From Hyphomicrobiales bacterium (GTDB lineage Bacteria; Pseudomonadota; Alphaproteobacteria; Rickettsiales; JACKKO01): 64,000 bases of DNA. Location of the stretch: assembly GCA_024236395.1 (NCBI GenBank), contig JACKKO010000002.1:1-64000 (forward strand). Direction: 5' to 3'. This document shows positions 27,867 to 38,629 of this stretch, in pieces; within the stretch, counting starts at the first letter, position 1, and each line of letters begins with the position of its first letter. The notes under the pieces were generated by a model. It searched no databases, was not told the origin of the DNA, and saw nothing but the letters and a program-made list of their open reading frames with translations. Both the position numbers and the translations under genes were made by a program.

Positions 27867-30083
27867 ATGTTTAATATTATTACCAAAGAAATTGAATGGG
27901 GCGGCGACACGCTCCGACTGGAAACCGGTAAAATCGCCCGCCAGGCCGATGGTGCAGTGTTAGTCAGTTACGGCAATACCAGCGTGCTGTGTACGGCAGT
28001 TGCTGCTAAGAAAGCCCGTGATGACGTGGATTTTCTCCCGCTCACGGTTGTTTACCAGGAAAAAGCATTTGCAGCGGGGAAAATCCCCGGCGGCTTCTTC
28101 AAGCGTGAAGGGAAACCCTCCGAGCATGAAACGCTCACCTCGCGCCTGATTGACCGCCCGATCCGCCCCCTGTTCCCAAGCAGCTATCACCACGAAACAC
28201 AGGTCATCTGCACTGTACTTTCGTATGATACAAAAAATGATGCCGATATCCCAGCTATGATTGGCGCTTCTGCGGCGCTGGCGATCTCCGGCATTCCATT
28301 CAACGGGCCGATTGGTGGCGCGCGGGTAGGCTTGATTGATGGCAAATTTGTTCTCAACCCACAAAACGACCGCGATGCTGAAGAACCCGAAGAAAACAAA
28401 CTGGATCTTGTCATTGCCGGCACGAAGACCTCCGTCATGATGGTGGAATCCGAAGCCGACGAGCTTTCCGAAAAGCAAATGCTGGATGCGGTGGTCTTTG
28501 GCCACGAACAAATGCAGCCGGTGATTGCCCTCATTGAAGAACTGGCCGCGGCTGCCGGCAAAGCACGCTGGGCACTGGATGAATCGGTAGAAAATCCGTT
28601 CATTGCACCAGTCAGCAAATTAGCAGAAGAAAAACTGCGCAATGCCTACGCCGAAACGGACAAGCAAACCCGCAGTAATGCGCTGGACGTGATCCGCTCG
28701 GAAGTAGTGGAAGCCATCGTGGCGGAAAATGCTGAAGCCGACCTGAATCAGGTCAACGGAGCAGTCAAAAAGCTGGAAAAGAAGATTGTCCGTGGCAATA
28801 TTCTGGATAATGGAAAGCGTATTGATGGTCGCCAACTGGATGGTGTACGTCCGATTGTTTCTGAAACCGGCATTATCCCCACGTCCCACGGCTCTGCCTT
28901 GTTTACCCGTGGTGAAACGCAGGCACTGGTTGCTGCCACGCTGGGAACAAGTCAGGATGTACAGCGCATTGACTCCCTGGAAGGGGATTCCTTCCAGCAC
29001 TTCATGTTGCACTATAACTTCCCGCCATTCTCCGTGGGTGAAGCCAGCCCGCTGCGCCCGCCGGGGCGTCGTGAGATTGGCCACGGGAAACTGGCGTGGC
29101 GTGCCCTGCATGCGCTGATGCCCTCCCGTGAGGATTTCCCATACACTATTCGCCTGGTATCAGAAATTACGGAATCCAACGGCTCTTCCTCGATGGCCAC
29201 GGTATGTGGTTCTTCGCTGGCGCTGATGGATGCCGGGGTACCGATCAAGCGTCCGGTTGCCGGGATCGCCATGGGGCTGATTAAGGAAGATGATACGTTT
29301 GCCGTTCTCTCTGATATCATGGGCGACGAAGATCATCTGGGGGACATGGACTTTAAAGTCGCCGGAACCGCTGAAGGCGTGACCTCGCTGCAGATGGACA
29401 TCAAGATTGACGGGATTACCCCGGAAATCATGTCCATTGCGCTGGATCAGGCCAAAGATGGTCGGATGCACATCCTCGGCAAGATGGCGGAGGCCCTCTC
29501 TGAGCCGCGCACCGACCTGAATCCGAATGCACCGAAGATCGTCCACCTGCAGATCCCCGTGGATAAAATCCGCGAAGTGATCGGCTCGGGCGGTAAGGTG
29601 ATTAAGGAAATCTGTGAAGTGTCCGGTGCTAAAGTAGACATCAACGATGATGGTAAGATCATGATCATGGCCAACAGCACGGCATCTGCCCAGAAAGCTT
29701 CGGATATGATCAATGGCATCATTGAGGAGCCGGAAGTTGGCCAGATTTACGAAGGTAAGGTGGTCAGCATCGTGGATTTTGGTGCGTTCGTCAGTATTCT
29801 GGGCGGTACGCAAGGCCTGGTGCACATCAGCGAGCTGGCGAATTACCGTGTTGCCACGGTTTCCGATATCGTCAATGAAGGCGATACGGTAAAGGTGAAG
29901 GTGATAGGGATGGATCGCGGCAAACTGCGTCTCAGCATGCGTGCGGTAGACCAGGAGACCGGTGAAGACCTCTCCCATACCTATGAAGCAGCACCGCCAC
30001 CGCCGCCACGTCGTGACCGCGACCGCGGCGATCGCAACCGCGGGGATCGTGACCGTCCACGCCGTCGTAGCAATAACGGCTAA
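27867..30083 (+). CDS. pnp: Polyribonucleotide nucleotidyltransferase (PNPase)
   Basis: A 738-residue PNPase with two RNase PH domains (first at residues 15-145; second at about 325-540 with [20 protein letters not shown] and [17 protein letters not shown]) and the helical linker. A KH domain ([19 protein letters not shown]) and an S1 domain ([20 protein letters not shown]) follow. It degrades RNA 3' to 5' with phosphate. The tail is Arg/Asp-rich (repeated [12 protein letters not shown] units), more repetitive than usual. A strong terminator follows. Confidence 0.97.
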   Translation: MFNIITKEIEWGGDTLRLETGKIARQADGAVLVSYGNTSVLCTAVAAKKARDDVDFLPLTVVYQEKAFAAGKIPGGFFKREGKPSEHETLTSRLIDRPIRPLFPSSYHHETQVICTVLSYDTKNDADIPAMIGASAALAISGIPFNGPIGGARVGLIDGKFVLNPQNDRDAEEPEENKLDLVIAGTKTSVMMVESEADELSEKQMLDAVVFGHEQMQPVIALIEELAAAAGKARWALDESVENPFIAPVSKLAEEKLRNAYAETDKQTRSNALDVIRSEVVEAIVAENAEADLNQVNGAVKKLEKKIVRGNILDNGKRIDGRQLDGVRPIVSETGIIPTSHGSALFTRGETQALVAATLGTSQDVQRIDSLEGDSFQHFMLHYNFPPFSVGEASPLRPPGRREIGHGKLAWRALHALMPSREDFPYTIRLVSEITESNGSSSMATVCGSSLALMDAGVPIKRPVAGIAMGLIKEDDTFAVLSDIMGDEDHLGDMDFKVAGTAEGVTSLQMDIKIDGITPEIMSIALDQAKDGRMHILGKMAEALSEPRTDLNPNAPKIVHLQIPVDKIREVIGSGGKVIKEICEVSGAKVDINDDGKIMIMANSTASAQKASDMINGIIEEPEVGQIYEGKVVSIVDFGAFVSILGGTQGLVHISELANYRVATVSDIVNEGDTVKVKVIGMDRGKLRLSMRAVDQETGEDLSHTYEAAPPPPPRRDRDRGDRNRGDRDRPRRRSNNG

Positions 30084-30097
30084 CGGCAGCCAAAAAG

Positions 30098-30128
30098 AAA
30101 GGCCGCTTCACATGAGGCGGCCTTTTTT
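30098..30128 (+). terminator. Terminator after pnp
   Basis: Stem AAAGGCCGC / GCGGCCTTT with a ten-base loop and a six-base T run. It closes the rimP-pnp supercluster. Confidence 0.9.
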
Positions 30129-30153
30129 AATGCCTAGCAAAAAATAAAAAAAA

Positions 30154-30714
30154 TTACCAGGTTCTGACTGGTCCGGTATCCAGATGAACAAACTTAGAAC
30201 GCGGGTAATACCCTACCCCACCTGCTTTCAGTGACATTGCCACCTTGCGGAGGTTTTGTATACTATACCCCGGAATACGGATATCTATCGCCTTGCCATA
30301 CATATGCAGGCTGTTTTTTGCGACACCGTTTGAATGTTTACGCAGGTTGCGGTTGGTTTCCGGGGAACGGTAAGCAGAAAGTACCTCAATTGGTTTATTT
30401 TCACCCAGCCTGCGCTGCATAGCATAGAGAAGATCCAATAATTCCGTATCCATATGAATGGCTTTATTATTATAGTGATCGCGCATCAGGAGACTAATTT
30501 CACGTACGGAATCCTCTAAATAACGCCCCCAAGACCAGTATGGAATTTTCTTTAATTTTTCACCCGTATGAAGGTTATGCAGCGTAAGACTTTTTTCGGG
30601 GGCAAGCGACCAGCCTGCAGAAGCCTGTCCGGGAAGTATCAGCGTTCCTGCGGCACCCGCCATCGTCAGCAACCCAGTTTTGAGGAATTTCCTACGCGTT
30701 GGCGGTGTATTCAT
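30154..30714 (-). CDS. DUF882 / M15-type murein endopeptidase (MepK-like)
   Basis: A 186-residue exported protein with a Tat-type signal (RRKFLKTGLLTMAGAAGTLI). The M15_2/DUF882 metal-site residues are visible in VLSAYRSPETN, the His and Asp of SLHMYGKAIDIRI, and the final His of KFVHLDTGPVRTW. Homologues such as Escherichia coli MepK cut peptidoglycan cross-links, including those made by L,D-transpeptidases. It lies 13 bases after the broken L,D-transpeptidase gene on the same strand. Confidence 0.85.
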   Translation of the reverse strand: MNTPPTRRKFLKTGLLTMAGAAGTLILPGQASAGWSLAPEKSLTLHNLHTGEKLKKIPYWSWGRYLEDSVREISLLMRDHYNNKAIHMDTELLDLLYAMQRRLGENKPIEVLSAYRSPETNRNLRKHSNGVAKNSLHMYGKAIDIRIPGYSIQNLRKVAMSLKAGGVGYYPRSKFVHLDTGPVRTW

Positions 30715-30727
30715 CAGTACCTCCCGT

Positions 30728-32330
30728 TTATCCCAAAGCCTCAGTTAGTTGCTCATCACGGCTATATACATCATCACGGAACTGCACAGTTCCATCCTCA
30801 TCTATCCAAGCAGTCAGATACATCACATGTATCTTCAGCGGTTCTGATAAAGCAACCCTCCTAGGAGACTGGCTTGCCTCCTTATCACTACCATTATACA
30901 TATTTTCAATTTTCTGTCTATCATAGCCCTCATTTTGTTCCATGACAAAATATGCCATCTGTAACGGATCCTCCACACGGATGCAACCTGAGCTAAATGC
31001 ACGCGCCTCATTTGAAAACAAATTCTGGTCTGGAGTACCGTGCATAAAAATTTCCCATTTATTCTGAATACTAAAGCGCACATAACCCAGTGCATTCTTT
31101 TCTCCAGGTAATTGCCTTAATGCGTAAGGAAAATCTTCGGCACTCACCTGTTTCCAGTCAATCTTCTCCATGTCAACAATATGAAAAATATCTTTGTCAT
31201 TCTTTTGTAGCACCTGAAACCCATTTTCTTTCAAGAAATCAGGCTTAATCTTAAGTGCAGGAAGAATCTGCTCACGCGCAATCCGTGAAGGCACATGCCA
31301 ATATGGCCGAAAAATAACATCCGTAATTACACTGCTGAATGAAGGCGTTCCATGGTACGGTTTCCCTACAATCGCCCGCATATGTACTGTACGTTTTCCA
31401 TCTTCATATGCTTCCGCGTTAAAACCCGCAATGTTTACCATAATATACCGCTTACCTAGTTCCGAAGGCATCCAGCGCCAGCGTTCCATGTTAATCCGGA
31501 TTTTTTCAATGAGTGCTTCCACTGGCGTATTCATTGCCGAAACCGTTCCCGGGCCAATATAGGCATCGACTTCCAAACCACGCGATGCCCGGAACTTTTA
31601 ATAGCATTCGAAACCATCTCATCATAGAGATTTCCGCCACTGGCAGCGATCAGGTAGCCTTCTTCATACAGGCGCTTACGCACCTGAGGCATCCGCTCAT
31701 CCAGCAATCCAGGCTCCATTACCGGCCCGGAAGAAATCGTTGTGAACCCACCTTTCTTTTGTATACCACGGTAACGTGCTAATGCTCTTTGCAACTTTTT
31801 ATATGCGAGGTGCTGTGGAGCCAGAGACTTTAAAACTCTTTGGGCTTTTTTCTCCTTAGCAGGCGACGGCAATGTTGCTATTGATCTCTTCGACGAATAT
31901 GATTATCTTCCGCCAGTTTCATGGGGTGCGTTCGGCCATTAGCAATGTCCGCAATATATGCCATGGCAGCCTGACTGATCAGACGTTCTGTTTCCCAGGA
32001 ATAATTCTTATTTTTCAACCTATCTACAATATCAGTTACAAAATAACTATCCAGATTTAGCCCATGCGTATCCGCATGCGTCAGTACCTCCATCACATCT
32101 ACTAAAGCACGTACAGGTTTTCCATCACGAAACCACGCCATTTCTTTTTTGTTCTCATAGAATTCATTAAGCCTATGAATATTAAGAGATATAAAAACAT
32201 CGTCATCTAATGACTTACTTTTAGACTCGCCCTCTTCTGCAATACCAGCACCCCCAAATAGTAACAAAGCACACAGAAAAATTATTCCTATTACCAAAAG
32301 CAATACGTACGCTTTCATAGACACTCGCAT
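30728..32330 (-). pseudogene. YcbB/LdtD-type L,D-transpeptidase split into three frames
   Basis: Three minus-strand frames follow each other. The first (32330-31878) has a signal anchor and the scaffold region (WFRDGKPVRALVDVMEVLTH). The second (to about 31600) has LQRALARYR and a peptidoglycan-binding-like stretch (LYEEGYLIAASGGNLYDEMV). The third (31576-30728 plus a little upstream) has GLEVDAYIGPGTVSAMN, NMERWRWMPSELGKRYIMVN and the catalytic YkuD motif HGTPDQ with SSGCIRVEDP (Cys nucleophile). The second break is at a run of four A, where one added A restores IKKFRASRGLEVD. The first lies near 31880-31905. Joined, it is a normal-length enzyme that would make 3-3 cross-links in the periplasm. 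Confidence 0.75.
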
Positions 32331-32429
32331 ATTATTAAGGCCGCAAGTACTATAATCCTCGCAATGTCAAAAAACCAGTATTCAAGCTGTTTTTAAGTGA
32401 TTTTATTTAGAATAAATGAGATGCTGAAA

Positions 32430-33398
32430 CTAGAATGCTTCATCAACATTTTGATTTTTGTTTAAACGAATTGTATACTGAAGCTCATTTCCTTTACCGA
32501 TATATTTTAGTCCACCCGGTTCAATAATATTGGCCATGGCAATACCACGCCCATTGGGATCTGTCATACGCCGGGGCTCAAAGTCCATGTAGTGCTTCCA
32601 ATCAAACCCCTCTCCTTCATCCTTAATCGTTACCACCACTGAATCAGCAGTGCGGACAAAAGATACATTAACGTCCCGCTCTTTCATCACTGGCGACTCA
32701 GCCCGACGCTGTAATTCCGCTTCATACTGATGATTGGCTAACAGCTCCATTTTCTTTTCATAGCCTATACCAAGGTTGCCATGCTCCACTGCATTCACCA
32801 ACAGCGCCATTACTCCCACTACCGTCCGTGAGGGCTCAGGAGTATAGCCCGCAATATGCGCTGCAACAGCCCGTGCATCCCGCAGAGTCTTAAACGCATA
32901 CTGCATCCCCTTGACCAAGCGCCGGGCGGAACTGGCATTGCCCAGCTCTGCCATCAGTTTTTTCTCCTGTGCATAATCACGCGCTGCAGCATTCACTACA
33001 GAAATCAGCACCTCGGCGTCGTAGGGCTTGGTAATATAATAATAGGCCCCAGCTTCAATGGCCGCGACCGCATCTTCCTTACTGATCGCTGCGGTCTGCA
33101 TAATGACCGGACGGTGTTTTAGTGCATCGACAGCTTTCAAACGCTTCAAAATTTCAAATCCATCCAGCCGTGGCATCATTTTATCCAGTACCACAATGTC
33201 AAATGCATCCTGATTGAGTTGCATGTAATTCCACGCTTCCAGCGGGTCTTCAAAAGACCGCACATCATAACCCGCCTTTTTTACATGTTTTTCAATAATT
33301 TCCAGGTTAATCACCTCGTCATCAACGGCAACCACACGGGTGGGCTGAATGGGGGTGGTGACTTCAATAGCCTCACGCAACATACTGGTTTTCTCCAT
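32430..33398 (-). CDS. Response regulator with RsbW-like ATPase output
   Basis: A 322-residue protein: receiver domain at residues 20-140 (VVAVDDEV acidic pair, phospho-acceptor Asp in DIVVLDKMMP, Thr/Lys switch in MQTAA and YITKPYD), then a carboxy-terminal ATP-binding domain. The latter has the N box MALLVNAVEHGNLG and G box VTIKDEGEGFDW, then GRGIAMANII, as in anti-sigma serine kinases. The phosphorylated receiver probably controls a partner-switching or anti-sigma-type activity rather than DNA binding. It overlaps the stop of the upstream kinase gene (TAATG), so the two are a coupled pair. Confidence 0.85.
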   Translation of the reverse strand: MEKTSMLREAIEVTTPIQPTRVVAVDDEVINLEIIEKHVKKAGYDVRSFEDPLEAWNYMQLNQDAFDIVVLDKMMPRLDGFEILKRLKAVDALKHRPVIMQTAAISKEDAVAAIEAGAYYYITKPYDAEVLISVVNAAARDYAQEKKLMAELGNASSARRLVKGMQYAFKTLRDARAVAAHIAGYTPEPSRTVVGVMALLVNAVEHGNLGIGYEKKMELLANHQYEAELQRRAESPVMKERDVNVSFVRTADSVVVTIKDEGEGFDWKHYMDFEPRRMTDPNGRGIAMANIIEPGGLKYIGKGNELQYTIRLNKNQNVDEAF

Positions 33399-34972
33399 TA
33401 TGCAACTCCTACATGTTGTTGTTCCGGATTACCTACTGTACTCAAAACAGGGCGACGGCGTAAATAAAACAAAAACGTTGCCCCTACGCCATTTTCATTA
33501 TTACGACACCAGATGCGCCCGCCATGTCCTTCAATAATCTCTTTGGAAATTGCTAAACCTAAACCAGTCCCGCCAGCCCCTGAGCGCGTCTTACTGCTTT
33601 GAATAAATTTATCAAAAATTCTCTCTAGCTCATGTTCGTCAATACCCGGCCCCTCATCACGGATAGAAAAGAGCAACATATCTTCATCTTCACTATTACT
33701 ATGCACCACTTTGTTATCAAACATCACGACTAATTTTCCACCAATCGGCGAGAATTTTACCGCGTTAGACAACAGATTATAAATAACCTGCATAATTTTC
33801 TCGTTATCAAAATACGCCACTGTCTTCATATCATTGCCTTTGAAAAGTAGCTGTACTTCTTTTTCTTCCATAAGTTTCTGCATTTCATCACGTACGCGCT
33901 CAAACGTATTCCGAAGATCATTCTCGCGTAAATTATAGGTAGCTCTGCCCGATTCCAGCTTTGAAAGATCCAACAAATCGTTCAGAAGGCGCAGTAAGCG
34001 TTTCCCACTATTATTAATACGGTCAAAATAGCGACCCAAGTCCTCCCGTTTGGCCTCCGTTAGCTCTTCCAGTCCAAAGCCGGCATAGCTCAGGATAGAA
34101 TGCATCGGGGTACGTAGTTCATGCGACATATTCGCCAGAAACTCAGACTTTGCCTGATTGGCTCCTTCCGCCGCTTCTTTGGCCCGCTCCAGGTCATGCG
34201 TACGCTCCACAACTTTTAATTCCAGGTTTTCCTTGGCGGCCATCAACTGGCGATCCCGTTTCTGGATTTCAAACAGCATGTCATTAAAGGCATCGACCAG
34301 TACACCCAGCTCGTCCTTGTAGATTTTCTGCGCGCGCACCGAATAATTATGCTGCTGGGAAACAATGCGCGCGGTATCCACAAGGCTGAAAATCGGTCGC
34401 GTCACCAGACGCAACAACCGGCGTGAAACAAAAAATGCCAGACATACACCCGCTCCAAGAAAAATCACGACATATTTAATATACTGAAGTGTGGTTGCGT
34501 GAATTTCCGAGTAATCCGACGCCACATACAGCGACCCCACTTTGTCTTCCAGCAGATAAATATTCTGTCCAAAGGAAAGTGTTTCTACATCCACATTAAT
34601 TCTGCCCTGATAATTATCCGGACATTTTGTATGTTCGTACCCATCGGCGAAATACGTCGCAAAGACTTCCCCCTCGGCATCATACATACAGGAAACAATA
34701 ATAGACGGCTTTACCCGAAATGCTGCCAGATTTTCGGAGCACACTTTCTTGTCCATAAACGGCAAACAAGCATTACTACGGTCCCCGATGACATCCGCCA
34801 GAAGCTTCAGTTGCTGCAGGGAACTGGCCCGGAGCGTATGAATATTATACAATCCAAAGCCCAAAAAGGTTAATATCAGCACGATCATGCTGGTGGCCAT
34901 CGTGACCAGCAAGAATTTCTGCTGAATAGAAAGAAGCTCTAGCCGCTCTGCTAAACGGCGGATTATAGGCAT
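33398..34972 (-). CDS. CHASE8-HAMP sensor histidine kinase
   Basis: A 524-residue kinase. Membrane helices lie at about residues 20-42 and 163-183. The periplasmic part between them matches the CHASE8 pattern ([18 protein letters not shown], then [20 protein letters not shown]) and carries four Cys. A HAMP linker and coiled coil follow. HisKA has the phospho-acceptor in [17 protein letters not shown]. HATPase has the N box [13 protein letters not shown] and G boxes DEGPGID and [17 protein letters not shown]8 is also the periplasmic domain of the diguanylate cyclase YfiN, which is held by YfiR. A yfiR gene lies at 38067, so this kinase may be its target. It shares one base with the downstream regulator. 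Confidence 0.88.
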   Translation of the reverse strand: MPIIRRLAERLELLSIQQKFLLVTMATSMIVLILTFLGFGLYNIHTLRASSLQQLKLLADVIGDRSNACLPFMDKKVCSENLAAFRVKPSIIVSCMYDAEGEVFATYFADGYEHTKCPDNYQGRINVDVETLSFGQNIYLLEDKVGSLYVASDYSEIHATTLQYIKYVVIFLGAGVCLAFFVSRRLLRLVTRPIFSLVDTARIVSQQHNYSVRAQKIYKDELGVLVDAFNDMLFEIQKRDRQLMAAKENLELKVVERTHDLERAKEAAEGANQAKSEFLANMSHELRTPMHSILSYAGFGLEELTEAKREDLGRYFDRINNSGKRLLRLLNDLLDLSKLESGRATYNLRENDLRNTFERVRDEMQKLMEEKEVQLLFKGNDMKTVAYFDNEKIMQVIYNLLSNAVKFSPIGGKLVVMFDNKVVHSNSEDEDMLLFSIRDEGPGIDEHELERIFDKFIQSSKTRSGAGGTGLGLAISKEIIEGHGGRIWCRNNENGVGATFLFYLRRRPVLSTVGNPEQQHVGVA

Positions 34973-35228
34973 TGCAGTCTCATTTTCCCTGTAAAACCAA
35001 TGATTCTACCATAACGCGCTTTTTAGTTACCCCCTACCAAAATGACAGAATCACCAAAAAATATATTGCAAAGATGTCACACATGTGCTCTTAGTGTCAC
35101 GGATTGCGTAGGGCGGAATTGATTTCAATTTATATTACAAGGGTGTTGTAGCACACTTTTAAAGCCCTGCCTTTTGTTTGGAGCCAATGTTCCAGAAATG
35201 CAAAAATATATAAAATTGGAGGTTTTTT

Positions 35229-35915
35229 GTGGACGTGATTGCAACTGAGGATTTAAAAGCGAAATCCCCCCGCCTCGCGCCTGATAGTGACCTGATTATA
35301 CCCGAAACGCTTATTAAGCCAGTTAAGCAGACTGACAAGTTTCCAGAAAAGCAAGAAGAACTGCGATGCATCTTCACCAAAGACCCCAAATATCTCCTGC
35401 AATACTTTAAGATTCGTGAAGAAGCGTATAGAGTTACACTTGGTATTAATAAAAGCGTCGCAAACATTGATGACATAGATGTAAGAAGTCATATCGCACT
35501 ACTCCTTAAGGGGGAGGAATGTCTTGGCGGAGCCAGAATCACAGCGGCAGACACCACTTTGGATTATGAACTACCGCTTGAAGAAGAAAATTTTAGACTT
35601 AAAGAATTGCTACCAGACCTTGATCTTGAAAATAGCATGTACGGGGAATACTCTCGTCTCGCGTTAAAAGAGCCTTTCCGAGATGGTAAGCACTGCACAA
35701 AACTTTATAGTGCAATGAACCAAAAAAGCCGCACCTTAGGATTGAGGTACGTTTTTGCTATTGCTCCGATACCACAAGCACGAAGCTATAAATATATTTA
35801 CAAACGCTATTTCAATTTAAAAATTACCATATATGACGATATCGTTGTACCCTATAAGCCAATGTATAGTCATATGGATATCTGCTTATCAATGCTGGAT
35901 CTGCAGACTGAGTAA
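35229..35915 (+). CDS. GNAT-type acyltransferase, LuxI/FeeM-like autoinducer-synthase fold
   Basis: A 228-residue soluble protein starting with GTG after GGAGGTTTTTT. The first 50 residues are probably disordered. The domain then begins YFKIREEAYRVTLGI, continues with ALLLKGEECLGGARI (central GNAT strand), and shows GEYSRLALKEPFRDG, the E-x-x-R-x-x-x motif position shared by acyl-homoserine lactone synthases and N-acyl amino acid synthases. The end is LRYVFAIAPIPQARSYKYIY. It may make an acylated small molecule from acyl-ACP; substrate unknown. It is directly upstream of the TonB-dependent receptor. No LuxR regulator is seen nearby. The alternative is a GNAT acting on another substrate. Confidence 0.6.
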   Translation: MDVIATEDLKAKSPRLAPDSDLIIPETLIKPVKQTDKFPEKQEELRCIFTKDPKYLLQYFKIREEAYRVTLGINKSVANIDDIDVRSHIALLLKGEECLGGARITAADTTLDYELPLEEENFRLKELLPDLDLENSMYGEYSRLALKEPFRDGKHCTKLYSAMNQKSRTLGLRYVFAIAPIPQARSYKYIYKRYFNLKITIYDDIVVPYKPMYSHMDICLSMLDLQTE

Positions 35916-35937
35916 AAGTTCCAAATAGGAGTTAGTT

Positions 35938-37986
35938 ATGAAGGTATCATCTAATAGGCTCAAGCTTGTTTCTATTGTAGCCGCATCTCTTTTGTGCTCC
36001 CCATATAATGGAGCACAAGCGTCCGAAGCTAACGAAGACTCGTATTTTGATCTTCCGCTTGAGGAGCTTGTTGATATTGTTGTTACTTCTGTATCAAAGA
36101 AAGAGGAAAAAGCATTTGAAGCGCCTGCAGCAATCTATGTTATTTCGCAAGAAGACATTCGTCGTTCGGGTGCCACCAATATTCCCGAAGCACTGCGCCT
36201 AGCGCCGGGACTTCAGGTTGCTCGTATTGACTCCAACAAATGGGCCATTTCTTCACGCGGGTTTAATCGTCAGTTCTCCAATAAGCTACTAGTATTGATT
36301 GATGGACGCTCGGTCTATACACCACTCTTTTCTGGTGTCTATTGGGATGTACAGGACACTCCCTTAGAAGATATTGAGCGTATCGAGGTTATTCGTGGGC
36401 CAGGCGCTACACTTTGGGGCGCTAATGCTGTGAATGGCGTTATCAATATTATCACCAAAAAAGCAAAAGAAACACAGGGCACTTTGCTCTCTGCTGGCGG
36501 TGGTCTGCATGAACAGGGATTTGGCACTTTGCGTTATGGTGGTAAACTTACTGAAAGTAACAGTTATTACCGCACCTATGCAAAATATAATAATTTTGGT
36601 GAATTTGAGCGCTCCAATGGCGTAGATGCGAATGATAGCTGGGATATGTCGCGTGCGGGCTTCCGTTATGATTCTGACCAGCGTGTGAATGACAAAGTTA
36701 CCGTCCAGGGGGACGTCTACGAAGGTCGCAAGGACTATCCGCTTATCAACGTCCCTACTCCGCTTTCACCCTATTCGGTTTCCTACCCAAACGAGACAGA
36801 GGAATTCAGTGGCGGCAATATCCTGACACGCTGGGAGAAAACTGTCTCCGATACCTCAAATACCAGTTTGCAATTTTACTATGACTTCATTCGTCGTGAT
36901 GTGTCACTAATTGGACAAACGCGCAGTACATTCGATATTGACTTTCAACATGACTGGTATGTTAATGACCGCAATCAGATCGTCTGGGGGCTTGGTTATC
37001 GCTATATCACAGATAATCTGGAGGATAGCCAACAAATCAACTACGATGTTGATAGCCGTAATGACATGCTGTGGAGCGCCTTCCTGCAGGATAAAATTAC
37101 GTTAAAGCCAGAAGAATTATTCCTGACCATCGGCTCAAAATTTGAGCGTAATGATTATACCGGTTTCGAGCTACAGCCCAGTGCATGCCTTTCATGGCTT
37201 GTTGATGACAAACAAACGTTGTGGTCCTCTGTCTCCCGCGCCGTGCGCACGCCGAGCCGTAATGAAGATGATATTAAACTGGTCAATCTGGCCATCCCCC
37301 CGGGGACACTCCTTGGGCCGGGTACGCCCGTTTCCCTCGCCAGCCAGATTGGCAATCGCAACATCGAGTCCGAAGAAATGCTGGCCTATGAAATCGGCTA
37401 CCGTATCAAACCACGGAATGAGTTGATACTGGATTTTTCAGCATTCTATAATGAGTATGACAACCTCCGTACCACCGAAAGCCCGGCAACGCCGTTTGCA
37501 GACCTGACACTTCCCATTCCCTCGCTGGTAGTGCCCTTACCTCTGGCGAACCTGGGGTATGGAGAAAGTTATGGTTTTGAGGTTGCTGCCAATTATAACA
37601 TTTCTAATAATTGGCGTATTTATGCCAACTACACCTTCCTGACAATGAATCTGCACCTGGATGGCAGCAGTGGGGATACCACGTTACAAAATGACGAAGG
37701 GCGCTCTCCTAAAAACCAGTTCCATGTTCGTTCGTACTACAACATTACGGAAGATGTCGAATGGGATAACCTCTTCTATTATGTCGATAATCTCAGCACG
37801 GCAAACATTGATACTTACATGCGTTTTGATACACGTATCGGCTGGGATGTCATGGATGGAGTGAACCTCAGCCTGGCGGCACAGAATCTTTTTGATGACC
37901 AGCACCAGGAGTTTAATGAGTCGATATATAGCACTCCGTCTGAAATTGGTCGTGTCATTTACGGTAAAGTAACCTGGAAATTCTAG
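35938..37986 (+). CDS. TonB-dependent outer-membrane receptor
   Basis: A 682-residue receptor with a signal peptide (residues 1-28, ending AQAS). Next is a short segment FDLPLEELVDIVVTSVSKKE that serves as the TonB-box region. The plug domain is at about 55-170 (APAAIYVISQEDIRRSGATN, PEALRLAPGLQVARID, VIRGPGATLWGANAVNGVIN). A 22-strand-type barrel follows, ending in Phe (GRVIYGKVTWKF). This subgroup is often encoded beside YfiR-family proteins, as here. The imported or sensed ligand is unknown. AGGAGTTAGTT precedes the ATG, 22 bases after the acyltransferase. Confidence 0.92.
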   Translation: MKVSSNRLKLVSIVAASLLCSPYNGAQASEANEDSYFDLPLEELVDIVVTSVSKKEEKAFEAPAAIYVISQEDIRRSGATNIPEALRLAPGLQVARIDSNKWAISSRGFNRQFSNKLLVLIDGRSVYTPLFSGVYWDVQDTPLEDIERIEVIRGPGATLWGANAVNGVINIITKKAKETQGTLLSAGGGLHEQGFGTLRYGGKLTESNSYYRTYAKYNNFGEFERSNGVDANDSWDMSRAGFRYDSDQRVNDKVTVQGDVYEGRKDYPLINVPTPLSPYSVSYPNETEEFSGGNILTRWEKTVSDTSNTSLQFYYDFIRRDVSLIGQTRSTFDIDFQHDWYVNDRNQIVWGLGYRYITDNLEDSQQINYDVDSRNDMLWSAFLQDKITLKPEELFLTIGSKFERNDYTGFELQPSACLSWLVDDKQTLWSSVSRAVRTPSRNEDDIKLVNLAIPPGTLLGPGTPVSLASQIGNRNIESEEMLAYEIGYRIKPRNELILDFSAFYNEYDNLRTTESPATPFADLTLPIPSLVVPLPLANLGYGESYGFEVAANYNISNNWRIYANYTFLTMNLHLDGSSGDTTLQNDEGRSPKNQFHVRSYYNITEDVEWDNLFYYVDNLSTANIDTYMRFDTRIGWDVMDGVNLSLAAQNLFDDQHQEFNESIYSTPSEIGRVIYGKVTWKF

Positions 37987-38066
37987 TTTTGGTAGAAATG
38001 CAGTGTAGTTTCTGCTAATTTAAGTTGCGCGCAGAGCGAATTTTACGTTTTTTAGAGGGCAAATTA

Positions 38067-38612
38067 TTGTTACGAATATTATCAAAACGGCTGTTGTTAC
38101 TGTGTTTAACGGTAACCGCTATTTTATGCCTCAGTAACGATACTTCCAATGCACAGGAAGGAAAAGTGGCCCATGCGGTTATGGGTGCTTACCTGTACCA
38201 CTTCCTGCAGCTGGTAGACTGGCCTAATTCAGGGCGTTCCGGCGCTATGAATCTATGTGTATTGGGCGATGAATCATTTGCCGAATCACTGGCACCTATA
38301 ACCAGCAAGAAGGTGCATGATCGTTCTATACAACTTATTACCTCTCTGAAATCACCTTCAGCAGCTAATGACTGCCAGGTGCTTTATTTAGGAGATGAAC
38401 ATCACACATACATACCAGATTATCTTAATGCCACAAAGTCACAGCCTGTACTCACTGTCAGCAACCTGCCGGACTTTTCAAAAACGGGTGGTATGATTGA
38501 GTTTGTGGAATTGCAGGGACGTGTGCGTTTTATCCTGAATACGCGACAGGCAAAGTCCAATGGGTTTCATTTAAGTTCTAAAATTCTGGAATTAGCTGCA
38601 GAGACGCTTTAA
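38067..38612 (+). CDS. YfiR-family periplasmic regulator
   Basis: A 181-residue protein with an amino-terminal signal (LLLLCLTVTAILCLSN) and the YfiR/DUF4154 domain. It opens AVMGAYLYHFLQLVDWPN, continues MNLCVLGDESFAESLAPI and DCQVLYLGDE, and ends SKTGGMIEFVELQGRVRFIL. A TTG start at 38067 is chosen because AGAGGG lies seven bases before it; the frame is open 14 codons further up. Pseudomonas YfiR is a periplasmic redox-sensitive repressor of the CHASE8 cyclase YfiN. No such cyclase is in the window, but a CHASE8 kinase is. It follows the TonB receptor gene. Confidence 0.85.
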   Translation: MLRILSKRLLLLCLTVTAILCLSNDTSNAQEGKVAHAVMGAYLYHFLQLVDWPNSGRSGAMNLCVLGDESFAESLAPITSKKVHDRSIQLITSLKSPSAANDCQVLYLGDEHHTYIPDYLNATKSQPVLTVSNLPDFSKTGGMIEFVELQGRVRFILNTRQAKSNGFHLSSKILELAAETL

Positions 38613-38629
38613 TATCCACTTTCTTGGGT

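Noticed and set aside
35085..35130. Palindrome CACATGTG with flanking TGTCAC repeats upstream of the acyltransferase as a lux box
   Set aside because: Does not fit the lux-box consensus and no LuxR is nearby; short palindromes arise by chance.
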